A DNA stretch of 6,978 nt from contig JARJMX020000137.1 of the NCBI GenBank assembly GCA_029335925.2, positions 1-6,978 of the forward strand, given 5' to 3'. The position numbers and the translations under genes are program-made. This document shows positions 1 to 6,978 of this stretch, one piece after another (within the stretch, counting starts at the first letter, position 1; every line of letters begins with the position of its first letter). The stretch is from Gammaproteobacteria bacterium. GTDB lineage: Bacteria > Pseudomonadota > Gammaproteobacteria > Halothiobacillales > Halothiobacillaceae. The notes beneath the pieces were generated by a model. The model was not told the DNA's origin. It worked only from the letters and a program-made list of their open reading frames with translations, and made no database searches.

Positions 1-19
1 CGGTTGGGGTTCCGTAGGC

Positions 20-937
20 TCAAGGCTTGTTCCGCCTCGCCCGCGGGTGGGCGGCATCGTACACCCGGGCTAGGTGCTGGAAGTCGAGGTGGGTATAGAT
101 CTGGGTGGTGGCAAGGCTGCTGTGACCTAACAGTTCCTGCACTGCGCGCAAATCTCCGCTGTTCTGCAGGAAATGGCTGGCGCAGGCGTGGCGCAGCATG
201 TGCGGGTGCACCCGGCCGGCGAGGCCGTGCTTGCGCGCAAGCCGGGTCAGCCGCCCCTGCACCGTGCGTGGGGCAATGGGGCGACCGAGGCGGCTGAGGA
301 ACAGGGCGGTCTCCCCGGGTGGGGCAAACAGCGTCCTAAGCGGCAGCCAGCGGCGCAGGGCCGTGAGGGCGGCCTGACCGACCGGTACGATGCGGGTCTT
401 GCCGCCCTTGCCGAGCACGCGGGCGGCACCCTCGCTTAGATCGAGGTCCTGCAGGCTCAAGCCGCAGACTTCGGCCAGGCGCAGGCCGCTACCGTACATC
501 AGCTCCAGCATGGCGAGGTCGCGGGCCTCCAGGGCATCATCCGCGGGTTGGTCGAGCAGGTGGTTGAGCGGCTCGGGCTCGAGGGTCTCCGGCAGCCGAC
601 GGTCGGCGCGTGGCAGGCGCAGGCCCAGACTTGGGTCGTGCTCAATCACGCTCTCTCGGCGCAGGTGACGGAGCAGGGCACGCACGGCGGCCAGATGGCG
701 GGCGAGGGTACGGGGGGAGCGTCCTTCCGCATACCGTTGGGCCAGCCATAGGCGTAGATGGTGGGGCTGGGTCTCCGGCCAATCGGTCAGCCCTTGCGCG
801 GCGAGGAAGCTCCAGGCATCGGCTATGTCGCGCGCGTAGGCCGTGCGGGTGTGGGGTGAGGCGTTGTTTGCCCTAAGTGCGGCAAGGAAGCTATCCAGCC
901 GGGGAATAACCTTGTGTTCCATCGCAGGGACGTTCAT
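20..937 (-). CDS. xerC: Tyrosine recombinase XerC
   Basis: XerC is a site-specific recombinase that acts with XerD at the dif site to resolve chromosome dimers before cell division. From the ATG at 937 the protein is 305 residues, close to the usual length of about 300. The N-terminal SAM-like core-binding domain covers roughly residues 10-95 and the catalytic domain roughly 115-295. All six catalytic positions of the family are visible: R153 (in GLRLAEV), K177 (in LGKGGK), H246 and R249 (in HPHMLRH), H272 (in LGHSS) and the nucleophile Y281 (in QIYTH). The open frame continues upstream to 1183, but that extension lies wholly inside the DUF484 gene in another frame. The ATG at 937 overlaps the DUF484 stop as ATGA. 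A second in-frame ATG at 922 is possible. No Shine-Dalgarno sequence precedes either, so translational coupling is likely. The dapF/DUF484 context supports XerC rather than XerD or a phage integrase. Confidence 0.95.
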   Translation of the reverse strand: MNVPAMEHKVIPRLDSFLAALRANNASPHTRTAYARDIADAWSFLAAQGLTDWPETQPHHLRLWLAQRYAEGRSPRTLARHLAAVRALLRHLRRESVIEHDPSLGLRLPRADRRLPETLEPEPLNHLLDQPADDALEARDLAMLELMYGSGLRLAEVCGLSLQDLDLSEGAARVLGKGGKTRIVPVGQAALTALRRWLPLRTLFAPPGETALFLSRLGRPIAPRTVQGRLTRLARKHGLAGRVHPHMLRHACASHFLQNSGDLRAVQELLGHSSLATTQIYTHLDFQHLARVYDAAHPRARRNKP

Positions 938-1593
938 TGGGCATGAGCCAATGCGGCGCTGACCAGGTCGCCGATCTGTTCGAGGAACAGGGTGCCCATG
1001 TCCTGAGCAAAGCCCTGCGGTTCGCGCTTGACCAGTAGCATGGCGCCGGAAAAGCTCGTACCACGCAACGGGATGGCTGCCACCGAGGCGGTTTCCGGCA
1101 GGCCGTGGGCGACCAGCAGTTCGCGCAGGGCGGGGCTGGTGCGGGGTATCTGCGCTGCCTTGAGGGCAAACAGGGCGGGCCATAGCTCGCCTTGGGCTGG
1201 TGTGAGGCAGGGCATGATGAGGGAGTGCCCCTCCTTTAGGCCGATCAACACGCCGGCCAGGTCAAAATCCGTGCACAGGCGGGTGCGTGTGGCCTCGAGC
1301 ACCTCGCAGGGGCTACCCGCAGCAATGAGGGCGAGGGCGAGCTGGTGCATGCGCGCGGCCAGGCGCTCATTGGCATGCGCTTGGGTGTGCAGGTCGCGCA
1401 GGGTCTTCTCCAGTGTACCGACCCGCTCGCGCAGCAGGGCCGCCTGCCGCTCGACCAGAGACACCGCGCCGGGGACGGTGTGCGGCAGTCGCATGGATAG
1501 CAGCAGAGATTCGTGGCCGACGAAGAAGTCCGGGTGCTCGGCCAGATATTCGGCCACGGTCTCCTCGCCCAAGGAGATGAAGGCATTGCTCAC
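934..1593 (-). CDS. DUF484 family protein (YigA-like)
   Basis: This 219-residue protein belongs to the DUF484 family, represented in E. coli by YigA, which also sits between dapF and xerC. Its biochemical function is not established. The family N-terminus is recognisable: [12 protein letters not shown] near residues 13-24, then [15 protein letters not shown] near 36-50. Residues 45-85 are rich in charged and leucine positions and look like a coiled coil ([16 protein letters not shown]). Residues of about 86-219 resemble a small GAF-like sensor fold, but no ligand-binding residues can be named. There is no signal peptide or membrane segment, so it should be cytosolic. The start is GTG at 1593, overlapping the dapF stop as GTGA. 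A good Shine-Dalgarno core (GGAGG, 1602-1606) lies eight bases upstream and supports this start. It is probably co-transcribed with dapF and xerC. Confidence 0.88.
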   Translation of the reverse strand: MSNAFISLGEETVAEYLAEHPDFFVGHESLLLSMRLPHTVPGAVSLVERQAALLRERVGTLEKTLRDLHTQAHANERLAARMHQLALALIAAGSPCEVLEATRTRLCTDFDLAGVLIGLKEGHSLIMPCLTPAQGELWPALFALKAAQIPRTSPALRELLVAHGLPETASVAAIPLRGTSFSGAMLLVKREPQGFAQDMGTLFLEQIGDLVSAALAHAQ

Positions 1594-2420
1594 AGCGTGA
1601 TCCTCCCTTCAAACACACGGATGGCGGGCCCGGTCATCAGTACGCGCCGACCCTCGCCTTGCCAGTGGATGGTCAGGCGGCCGCCGGGCAGGTCGACCTT
1701 GACGGTATCGACCAACCAGCCGTGCAGACGGCCGGCAACCACTGCCGCGCAGGCGCCGGTGCCGCAGGCCAGGGTCTCGCCTGTGCCGCGCTCGTACACG
1801 CGCAGGCGGATGTGGTCGGGGGCGAGGACCTGCATGAAGCCGACGTTGACCCGGCGGGGAAAGCGCGGGTGGGATTCGATGGCCGGGCCAAGGGTCTGGA
1901 CCGGGGCACTGTCGATGTCCTTCACCCGTAGCACGGCATGCGGGTTGCCCATCGACACCGCGCTGATGACGTGCATCTCGCCGTGCACCGCCAGGGGGTA
2001 GCTCATGGCACGGCTTGGGGCCTCGAACGGGATCTCGGCGGGTTCTAGGCGCGGGACACCCATGTCCACCGTCACCTCGCCGTTGTCCTCCACGTGTAGC
2101 ACGATGCGCCCGGCGGCGGTCATGACCGGGATGGTGGTGGCGTCGGTCAGGCCCTCGTCGCGCACAAAGCGGGCAAAGCAGCGCGCGCCGTTGCCGCATT
2201 GCTCCACCTCGCCGCCGTCGGCATTGAAGATGCGGTAACGGAACAGGGTGTCGGGGGTGGGAGCGGGCTCGACGAGGAGCAGTTGGTCGCAGCCGATACC
2301 GAAGTGTCTGTCGGCAAGAAAGCGGACTTGTTCGGTGGTGAGTTGGATCGGCTGGCGCACGCCGTCGAGCACGACGAAGTCATTGCCAAGGCCGTGCATC
2401 TTCACGAAGTTGAGTTGCAT
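1590..2420 (-). CDS. dapF: Diaminopimelate epimerase DapF
   Basis: DapF converts LL-diaminopimelate to meso-diaminopimelate, the immediate precursor of lysine and a building block of Gram-negative peptidoglycan. It is a cytosolic, cofactor-independent two-base epimerase. The protein is 276 residues, the normal family length. It opens with the typical [15 protein letters not shown] (residues 5-19). The two catalytic cysteines are C75 (in EQCGNGARC) and C219 (in LACGTGAC). Substrate-contacting motifs FNADGGE (65-71), SMGNPH (156-161) and YERGTGET (209-216) are intact, including E210 and R211. The ATG at 2420 was chosen because the family starts at this point. The open frame runs upstream to 2519, but those 33 codons read through the tRNA gene and are spurious. 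A weak GGAG stands eight bases before the ATG. The stop overlaps the DUF484 start, so this gene appears to head a three-gene operon with DUF484 and xerC. Confidence 0.97.
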   Translation of the reverse strand: MQLNFVKMHGLGNDFVVLDGVRQPIQLTTEQVRFLADRHFGIGCDQLLLVEPAPTPDTLFRYRIFNADGGEVEQCGNGARCFARFVRDEGLTDATTIPVMTAAGRIVLHVEDNGEVTVDMGVPRLEPAEIPFEAPSRAMSYPLAVHGEMHVISAVSMGNPHAVLRVKDIDSAPVQTLGPAIESHPRFPRRVNVGFMQVLAPDHIRLRVYERGTGETLACGTGACAAVVAGRLHGWLVDTVKVDLPGGRLTIHWQGEGRRVLMTGPAIRVFEGRITL

Positions 2421-2438
2421 AAGACGGGCTCCGCGCAG

Positions 2439-2450
2439 AAAAGGCCTTTT
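2439..2450. repeat. 12-bp AT-flanked palindrome between tRNA and dapF
   Basis: AAAAGGCCTTTT is a perfect 12-base palindrome, 18 bases upstream of the dapF start, in the 69-base gap after the tRNA. With no spacer it makes a poor hairpin (four A-U pairs around GGCC), so it is not a convincing terminator. It could be an operator-like site or chance. I saw no convincing -35/-10 pair for dapF in this gap. Confidence 0.25.
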
Positions 2451-2489
2451 TCGACTTCTGATCGAGACTTGGTGTGTGATCAAGAAATA

Positions 2490-2565
2490 TGGTGGGCCCA
2501 GCAGGATTCGAACCTGCAACCAAGGGATTATGAGTCCCCTGCACTGACCGTTGTGCTATAGGCCC
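2490..2565 (-). tRNA. tRNA-Ile2 (anticodon CAU, lysidine-modified)
   Basis: A full 76-base tRNA folds without mismatch in the D, anticodon and T stems. Segments are: acceptor GGGCCTA/TGGGCCC with one G-U pair (6-67), D stem GCAC/GTGC, anticodon stem GGGGA/TCCCT with a G-U closing pair at 27-43, loop CTCATAA, T stem GCAGG/CCTGC with loop TTCGAAT, discriminator A73 and an encoded CCA. The anticodon is CAU, so software may label it methionine. The acceptor stem carries C4-G69 and C5-G68, the pairs known from E. coli work to let TilS (tRNA-Ile lysidine synthetase) accept tRNA-Ile2. Elongator tRNA-Met has U4-A69 and A5-U68 there. It lacks the unpaired 1-72 ends of initiator tRNA. The overall sequence also resembles E. 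coli ileX, which is likewise close to rpoD. It starts 42 bases after the rpoD stop and may be transcribed with rpoD. Confidence 0.95.
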
Positions 2566-2575
2566 TTTGATGAAG

Positions 2576-2595
2576 GACCCGGGGGAAACCGGGTC
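2576..2595 (-). terminator. Hairpin after rpoD (weak terminator or processing stem)
   Basis: A perfect 7-bp GC-rich stem (GACCCGG / CCGGGTC) with a six-base loop lies 12 bases downstream of the rpoD stop and ten bases before the tRNA 5' end. The transcript continues CCTTCATC after the stem, with no U-run, so efficient intrinsic termination is doubtful. It may protect the rpoD 3' end, attenuate, or mark the boundary where the tRNA precursor is cut. The hairpin is seen in the sequence; its role is inference. Confidence 0.45.
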
Positions 2596-2607
2596 TTAAA
2601 GGATAGA

Positions 2608-4419
<1,812 letters not shown>

Positions 4420-4471
4420 GGCCGAATACGAGCCTCGAGTCAAATCAAACAGGAGATTGTAGCAACAAAGA

Positions 4472-4484
4472 GTGAATTATTCAC
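4472..4484. repeat. Inverted repeat across the dnaG stop codon
   Basis: GTGAATTATTCAC is a 6-bp inverted repeat around one central base and overlaps the dnaG TAA stop (4477-4479). In RNA it could form only a 5-bp AU-rich stem with a UUA loop. It might be an operator or a minor RNA element in the dnaG-rpoD junction. E. coli is known to have RNA processing between dnaG and rpoD, but the sequences cannot be equated here. Confidence 0.25.
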
Positions 4485-6222
4485 GGTTAGATTGAGTTGT
4501 TGTCAGCCGCAAAAGTTCCTGTCGCTCAAGGGGTTGCAGTTCGGCAAACGGCCGTTCGGTCAGTTGCCGCAGGCGCGCCCGGTTGTGGGTGGCGGCGATG
4601 TGTTCGAGCATGTCGAGCCACATGCGCTCGCGGATCTCGATATCCTCGCTCTCCCGCGGCGGTGGCAACCGGCTGATCGCCTCTAGGGTCCGAGCGTGGG
4701 GGCTGGCACGGAAGTGTTCAAGGATCACGCCCATGGGGGATGGGCGGCTGCGCAGTTGGTCGATGAGCAACGCCAAGAGCGGAAGGCCCGGGACGGGGGA
4801 TTGTGCCCAAGCCGGATCGGGTGCCCTGCGAGCGGCCAACTCGGGATAGTGTAGCAAGAGGACGATGGCCTTGCGCAGGGCCGTGGTCCGGCCGGATTCA
4901 ATGGAGCTGACGAGGGGGAGGGGCGTCTCGGGGGCGCTGTGGCCCTTTTCGGGCAGAAGTCGGTTGACGCTCACACCGACGCGCGCGGCCAGCTTGTCGA
5001 GCACGAGGTCTTTGAGCACTCCCGTAGGCATCCTTTGGATCAGCGGTAGGGCCAGGGTCTTAAGTCGTGCCCGGGCGGCTGGGGTGCCATCGTCCTTCGC
5101 CTGGCGGGCCAGTTCCTCCAGCAGGAAGGCATCGAAGCCGAGGGCCTGATGCTTGATGCGGGTGCGGAAAGCCTCGGCGCCTTCGGCGCGTACCAGGCTG
5201 TCCGGGTCCTCACCCTCGGGCAGGAACAGGAAGCGCGCATCGAGCCCGTCGCGCAACTGGGGCAGGGTGGCTTCCAGCGCGCGCCAGGCGGCGCGGCGAC
5301 CGGCCTCATCGCCATCGAAGCAGAACACCACCTGCGCAGTGTGGCGGAACATCAGGTCGACCTGCTCGCGGGTGACGGCGGTGCCGAGGGTGGCGACCGC
5401 CTCGCGCAGGCCGTGTTGAGCGAGCATGACGACGTCCATATAGCCCTCGACCACGAGCAGGCGCTCGGGTCGTCTGAGGGCCTTGCGTGCCTCGTATAGG
5501 CCATACAGCTCATGCCCCTTGTGAAAAAGAGGGGTCTCCGGTGAATTGAGGTATTTGGGCTTTTCATCCCCCAGCACCCGCCCGCCAAAGGCGATAACGC
5601 GACCGCGCCGGTCGCGAATGGGGAACATGATCCGTTCGCGGAAGCGGTCGTACAGGCGGCCGTGCTGGCCCTCGCTCAACATGCCGGCGCGTTTGAGCTG
5701 GTCGATGCCCTGCCGGTCCAGCCGCAATGCGCGTTCTAGGGTGTCGAAGCCCGGTGGGGCGTAGCCGAGTCCGAAGGCGGCGGCGGTCTCGCCACTCACC
5801 CCGCGCCGCTTGAGGTAGTCAATGGCGCGCGGGGTGCGCTTGAGCTCAGCCTGGTAGAAGCGGGCGCAGTCCTCCAGCACGGCGAGCAGCGAGGCATGGG
5901 GATGGGCGTGCGGCGCCTCGCCCCCCTCCCGGGGGACCGTGAGGCCCATCTGCCCGGCCAAGGTCTCGACCGCCTCGACGAAGTCGAGCCGCTCGAAGGC
6001 CATCAGGAAACCGAGCACATTGCCGTGCGCTCCGCAGCCGAAGCAGTGGTAGAACTGCTTGTCCGGGCTGACGAAGAACGAGGGCGATTTCTCATGATGG
6101 ACCGGGCAGCAGGCCGTGTATTCCTTCCCCTTCTTTTTCAGCGGCACACGGCTGCCGATGACCTCGACAATGTCGGCGCGGGCGACCAGGTCGTCGATGA
6201 AGCTTTGCGGGATGCGGGACAT
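4477..6222 (-). CDS. dnaG: DNA primase DnaG
   Basis: DnaG makes the RNA primers for leading- and lagging-strand replication and is recruited by the DnaB helicase. The protein is 581 residues, the same length as E. coli DnaG. The N-terminal zinc-binding domain has C39, H42, C60 and C63 (in CCPVH and HCFGCG). The RNA polymerase core follows with FRERIMFPIRD (194-204) and the TOPRIM fold: E259 (in VVEGYMDVV) and the metal-binding D303 and D305 (in FDGDEAGRR). The C-terminal part, from about residue 445, is the variable DnaB-interacting domain and ends in a helical segment. The start at 6222 matches the family N-terminus (SRIPQSFIDDLVARADIVEVI). The frame continues to an ATG at 6288, but that lies in the loop of the gltB terminator and adds unrelated residues. 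No Shine-Dalgarno sequence precedes the ATG; the leader is pyrimidine-rich. rpoD follows in the same direction; rpsU is absent upstream. Confidence 0.98.
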   Translation of the reverse strand: MSRIPQSFIDDLVARADIVEVIGSRVPLKKKGKEYTACCPVHHEKSPSFFVSPDKQFYHCFGCGAHGNVLGFLMAFERLDFVEAVETLAGQMGLTVPREGGEAPHAHPHASLLAVLEDCARFYQAELKRTPRAIDYLKRRGVSGETAAAFGLGYAPPGFDTLERALRLDRQGIDQLKRAGMLSEGQHGRLYDRFRERIMFPIRDRRGRVIAFGGRVLGDEKPKYLNSPETPLFHKGHELYGLYEARKALRRPERLLVVEGYMDVVMLAQHGLREAVATLGTAVTREQVDLMFRHTAQVVFCFDGDEAGRRAAWRALEATLPQLRDGLDARFLFLPEGEDPDSLVRAEGAEAFRTRIKHQALGFDAFLLEELARQAKDDGTPAARARLKTLALPLIQRMPTGVLKDLVLDKLAARVGVSVNRLLPEKGHSAPETPLPLVSSIESGRTTALRKAIVLLLHYPELAARRAPDPAWAQSPVPGLPLLALLIDQLRSRPSPMGVILEHFRASPHARTLEAISRLPPPRESEDIEIRERMWLDMLEHIAATHNRARLRQLTERPFAELQPLERQELLRLTTTQSNRE

Positions 6223-6251
6223 GCTGCGCGGAGAGAGATTGAGAGAAGAAA

Positions 6252-6278
6252 AGTGTAGTCCACAAGTGGAAAAAACAA
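6252..6278 (-). promoter_or_regulatory. Possible weak dnaG promoter
   Basis: Because a terminator closes gltB, dnaG-rpoD needs its own promoter or read-through. The best match in the short gap is TTGTTT (6273-6278) and TACACT (6252-6257), 15 bases apart. The spacing is short and the -35 lies in the terminator's stem base and U-run, so this is a tentative call. The true promoter could be inside gltB. Confidence 0.2.
6259..6270. repeat. Palindrome TCCAC-AA-GTGGA upstream of dnaG
   Basis: Two perfect 5-base arms flank a two-base spacer, immediately after the terminator U-run and 36 bases before the dnaG start. It is centred between the candidate -35 and -10, a position suited to a repressor site. 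No regulator can be named from this sequence. It could also be coincidental. Confidence 0.35.
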
Positions 6279-6302
6279 GGCCCCGCATTGCAGGGCCTTG
6301 TT
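6270..6302 (-). terminator. Intrinsic terminator of gltB
   Basis: On the minus strand, 22 bases after the gltB stop, a perfect 10-bp stem (AACAAGGCCC / GGGCCTTGTT) encloses a nine-base centre. That centre can pair further through one U-G and two G-C pairs to leave a three-base loop. Six consecutive T residues follow the stem core, overlapping its last base pairs. This is a textbook Rho-independent terminator. On the plus strand the stem is followed by AGGTTT, so it should work mainly in one direction. Confidence 0.92.
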
Positions 6303-6324
6303 AGGTTTCAGCGCGTGCGCCGGG

Positions 6325-6978
6325 TTAGGCGGCCGAGGCCAGGGTGTCGAGAAGCTGGCTCAGTTCGGCGGCCTTGGGTTTGATCAGCCAGAACTTGCCG
6401 ATCCATTCCTCGAAATGGGCGAGGATATCACGCGCCCGTGGGCTGCCGGTTTCCGCCAGATGCTGCTTGAGGATGCTGCGCAGGTGCTGGCGGTGGGTCT
6501 CCATCTGCGCCGGGACGAGGCGGTGGATGTCAATCAGTTCGTGGTTGTAGCGGTCAACGAAGTCGTTATCCTCATCCAGCACATAGGCGAAGCCGCCGGT
6601 CATGCCCGCGCCGAAGTTCACCCCGGTGCGGCCGAGGATGGTGACGATGCCGCCGGTCATGTATTCGCAGCCGTGGTCGCCGCAGCCCTCGATCACCGCG
6701 AAGGCGCCGGAGTTGCGCACCGCAAAACGCTCGCCCGCGGTGCCGGCCGCGAACAGCTTGCCGCCGGTGGCGCCGTACAGGCAGGTGTTGCCGATGATCG
6801 GGGTCTCATGGGTCGGCAGGTTGGTGCCTTTGGGCTGGAACAGGACCAGTTTGCCCCCAGCCATGCCCGTGACAACGTAGTCGATGGCATCGCCCTCAAG
6901 GATCATGTTCAGGCCGCCCGCATTCCACACGCCGAAGCTCTGGCCGACGGTGCCGGTGAGTCTGATCGTGATGGGGGC
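6325..6978 (-). CDS. gltB: Glutamate synthase large subunit GltB, C-terminal part
   Basis: The last 217 residues of the alpha subunit of glutamate synthase are present; the gene continues past the right edge with no start in view. The enzyme makes two glutamates from glutamine and 2-oxoglutarate in ammonia assimilation. The visible part is the C-terminal GXGXG beta-helix domain, a structural domain with glycine-rich repeats rather than a catalytic site. The frame at the edge reads [15 protein letters not shown], then [39 protein letters not shown] and [20 protein letters not shown], all close to the E. coli GltB sequence as remembered. A helical tail follows ([20 protein letters not shown]) and ends at ...LDTLASAA. 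The stop TAA is followed by an intrinsic terminator, so gltD, the usual partner, is not immediately downstream. It could lie upstream or elsewhere. A ferredoxin-dependent enzyme also has this domain, but I cannot distinguish that from the fragment. Confidence 0.96.
   Translation of the reverse strand, partial: APITIRLTGTVGQSFGVWNAGGLNMILEGDAIDYVVTGMAGGKLVLFQPKGTNLPTHETPIIGNTCLYGATGGKLFAAGTAGERFAVRNSGAFAVIEGCGDHGCEYMTGGIVTILGRTGVNFGAGMTGGFAYVLDEDNDFVDRYNHELIDIHRLVPAQMETHRQHLRSILKQHLAETGSPRARDILAHFEEWIGKFWLIKPKAAELSQLLDTLASAA

Noticed and set aside
1..19. Possible gene after xerC at the left edge.
   Set aside because: Only 19 bases remain and no ATG start or recognisable coding sequence is present. 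In E. coli yigB follows xerC, but nothing here can support it.
938..1183. 82-codon upstream extension of the xerC frame.
   Set aside because: It lies entirely inside the well-supported DUF484 gene in another frame and has no resemblance to XerC.
1028..1600. Plus-strand open frame of 190 codons opposite the DUF484 gene.
   Set aside because: Composition rich in R and S is typical of a shadow frame; no start context or homology is visible.
2421..2519. Upstream in-frame extension of dapF (begins [10 protein letters not shown]).
   Set aside because: It reads through the 3' half of the tRNA gene and does not match DapF; this peptide is a familiar artefact of translating tRNA sequence. The family start is at 2420.
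20..2565. Tyrosine recombinase near a tRNA, as in an integrative element.
   Set aside because: The recombinase is a housekeeping XerC in its normal dapF context. The tRNA is intact and separated from it by dapF and the DUF484 gene, and no repeat of the tRNA 3' end or cargo genes are seen.
6259..6275. DnaA box or LexA site before dnaG.
   Set aside because: TTTTCCACT differs from the DnaA consensus TTATCCACA at two positions, and no CTGT-N8-ACAG is present.
6223..6288. 22-codon N-terminal extension of dnaG.
   Set aside because: Its ATG lies in the loop of the gltB terminator and the residues do not match DnaG; the conserved N-terminus begins at 6222.

Overview
The window is an ordinary, compact, GC-rich stretch of bacterial core genome in which every supported gene lies on the minus strand. 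RpoD, DnaG, DapF and XerC all resemble gammaproteobacterial versions. The dapF, DUF484 (YigA-like), xerC order and the tRNA-Ile2 next to rpoD are also known from gammaproteobacteria. I therefore infer a high-GC gammaproteobacterium, but I cannot name a genus. No mobile element, CRISPR array, defence cassette or novel system is visible.

Layout in the direction of transcription (right to left). First comes the C-terminal end of gltB (glutamate synthase large subunit), cut by the right edge and closed by a strong intrinsic terminator. A roughly 50-base leader follows, containing a short palindrome and a pyrimidine-rich tract. Next are dnaG (primase) and rpoD (primary sigma factor), 57 bases apart. 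These are two of the three members of the classical rpsU-dnaG-rpoD macromolecular-synthesis operon; rpsU is not here and gltB occupies its usual place. After rpoD there is a hairpin without a U-run, then a complete tRNA with anticodon CAU and an encoded CCA end. Its acceptor stem marks it as the lysidine-modified tRNA-Ile2 rather than a methionine tRNA. A 69-base gap leads to dapF, the DUF484 gene and xerC, each overlapping the next by exactly four bases (GTGA, then ATGA). XerC ends 19 bases from the left edge.

Roles: GltB assimilates nitrogen into glutamate. DnaG starts replication primers and RpoD directs housekeeping transcription. The tRNA decodes the rare AUA codon. DapF makes meso-diaminopimelate for lysine and cell wall. 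XerC, with its partner XerD, resolves chromosome dimers at dif. The DUF484 protein is conserved between dapF and xerC but has no settled function.

Start sites were corrected for several genes whose open frames extend upstream: dapF runs back through the tRNA, xerC through the DUF484 gene, dnaG through the gltB terminator, and rpoD slightly into its leader. The points most worth checking are the rpsU-less dnaG-rpoD arrangement with its SD-less leader, the identity of the CAU tRNA, and the absence of gltD directly after gltB.
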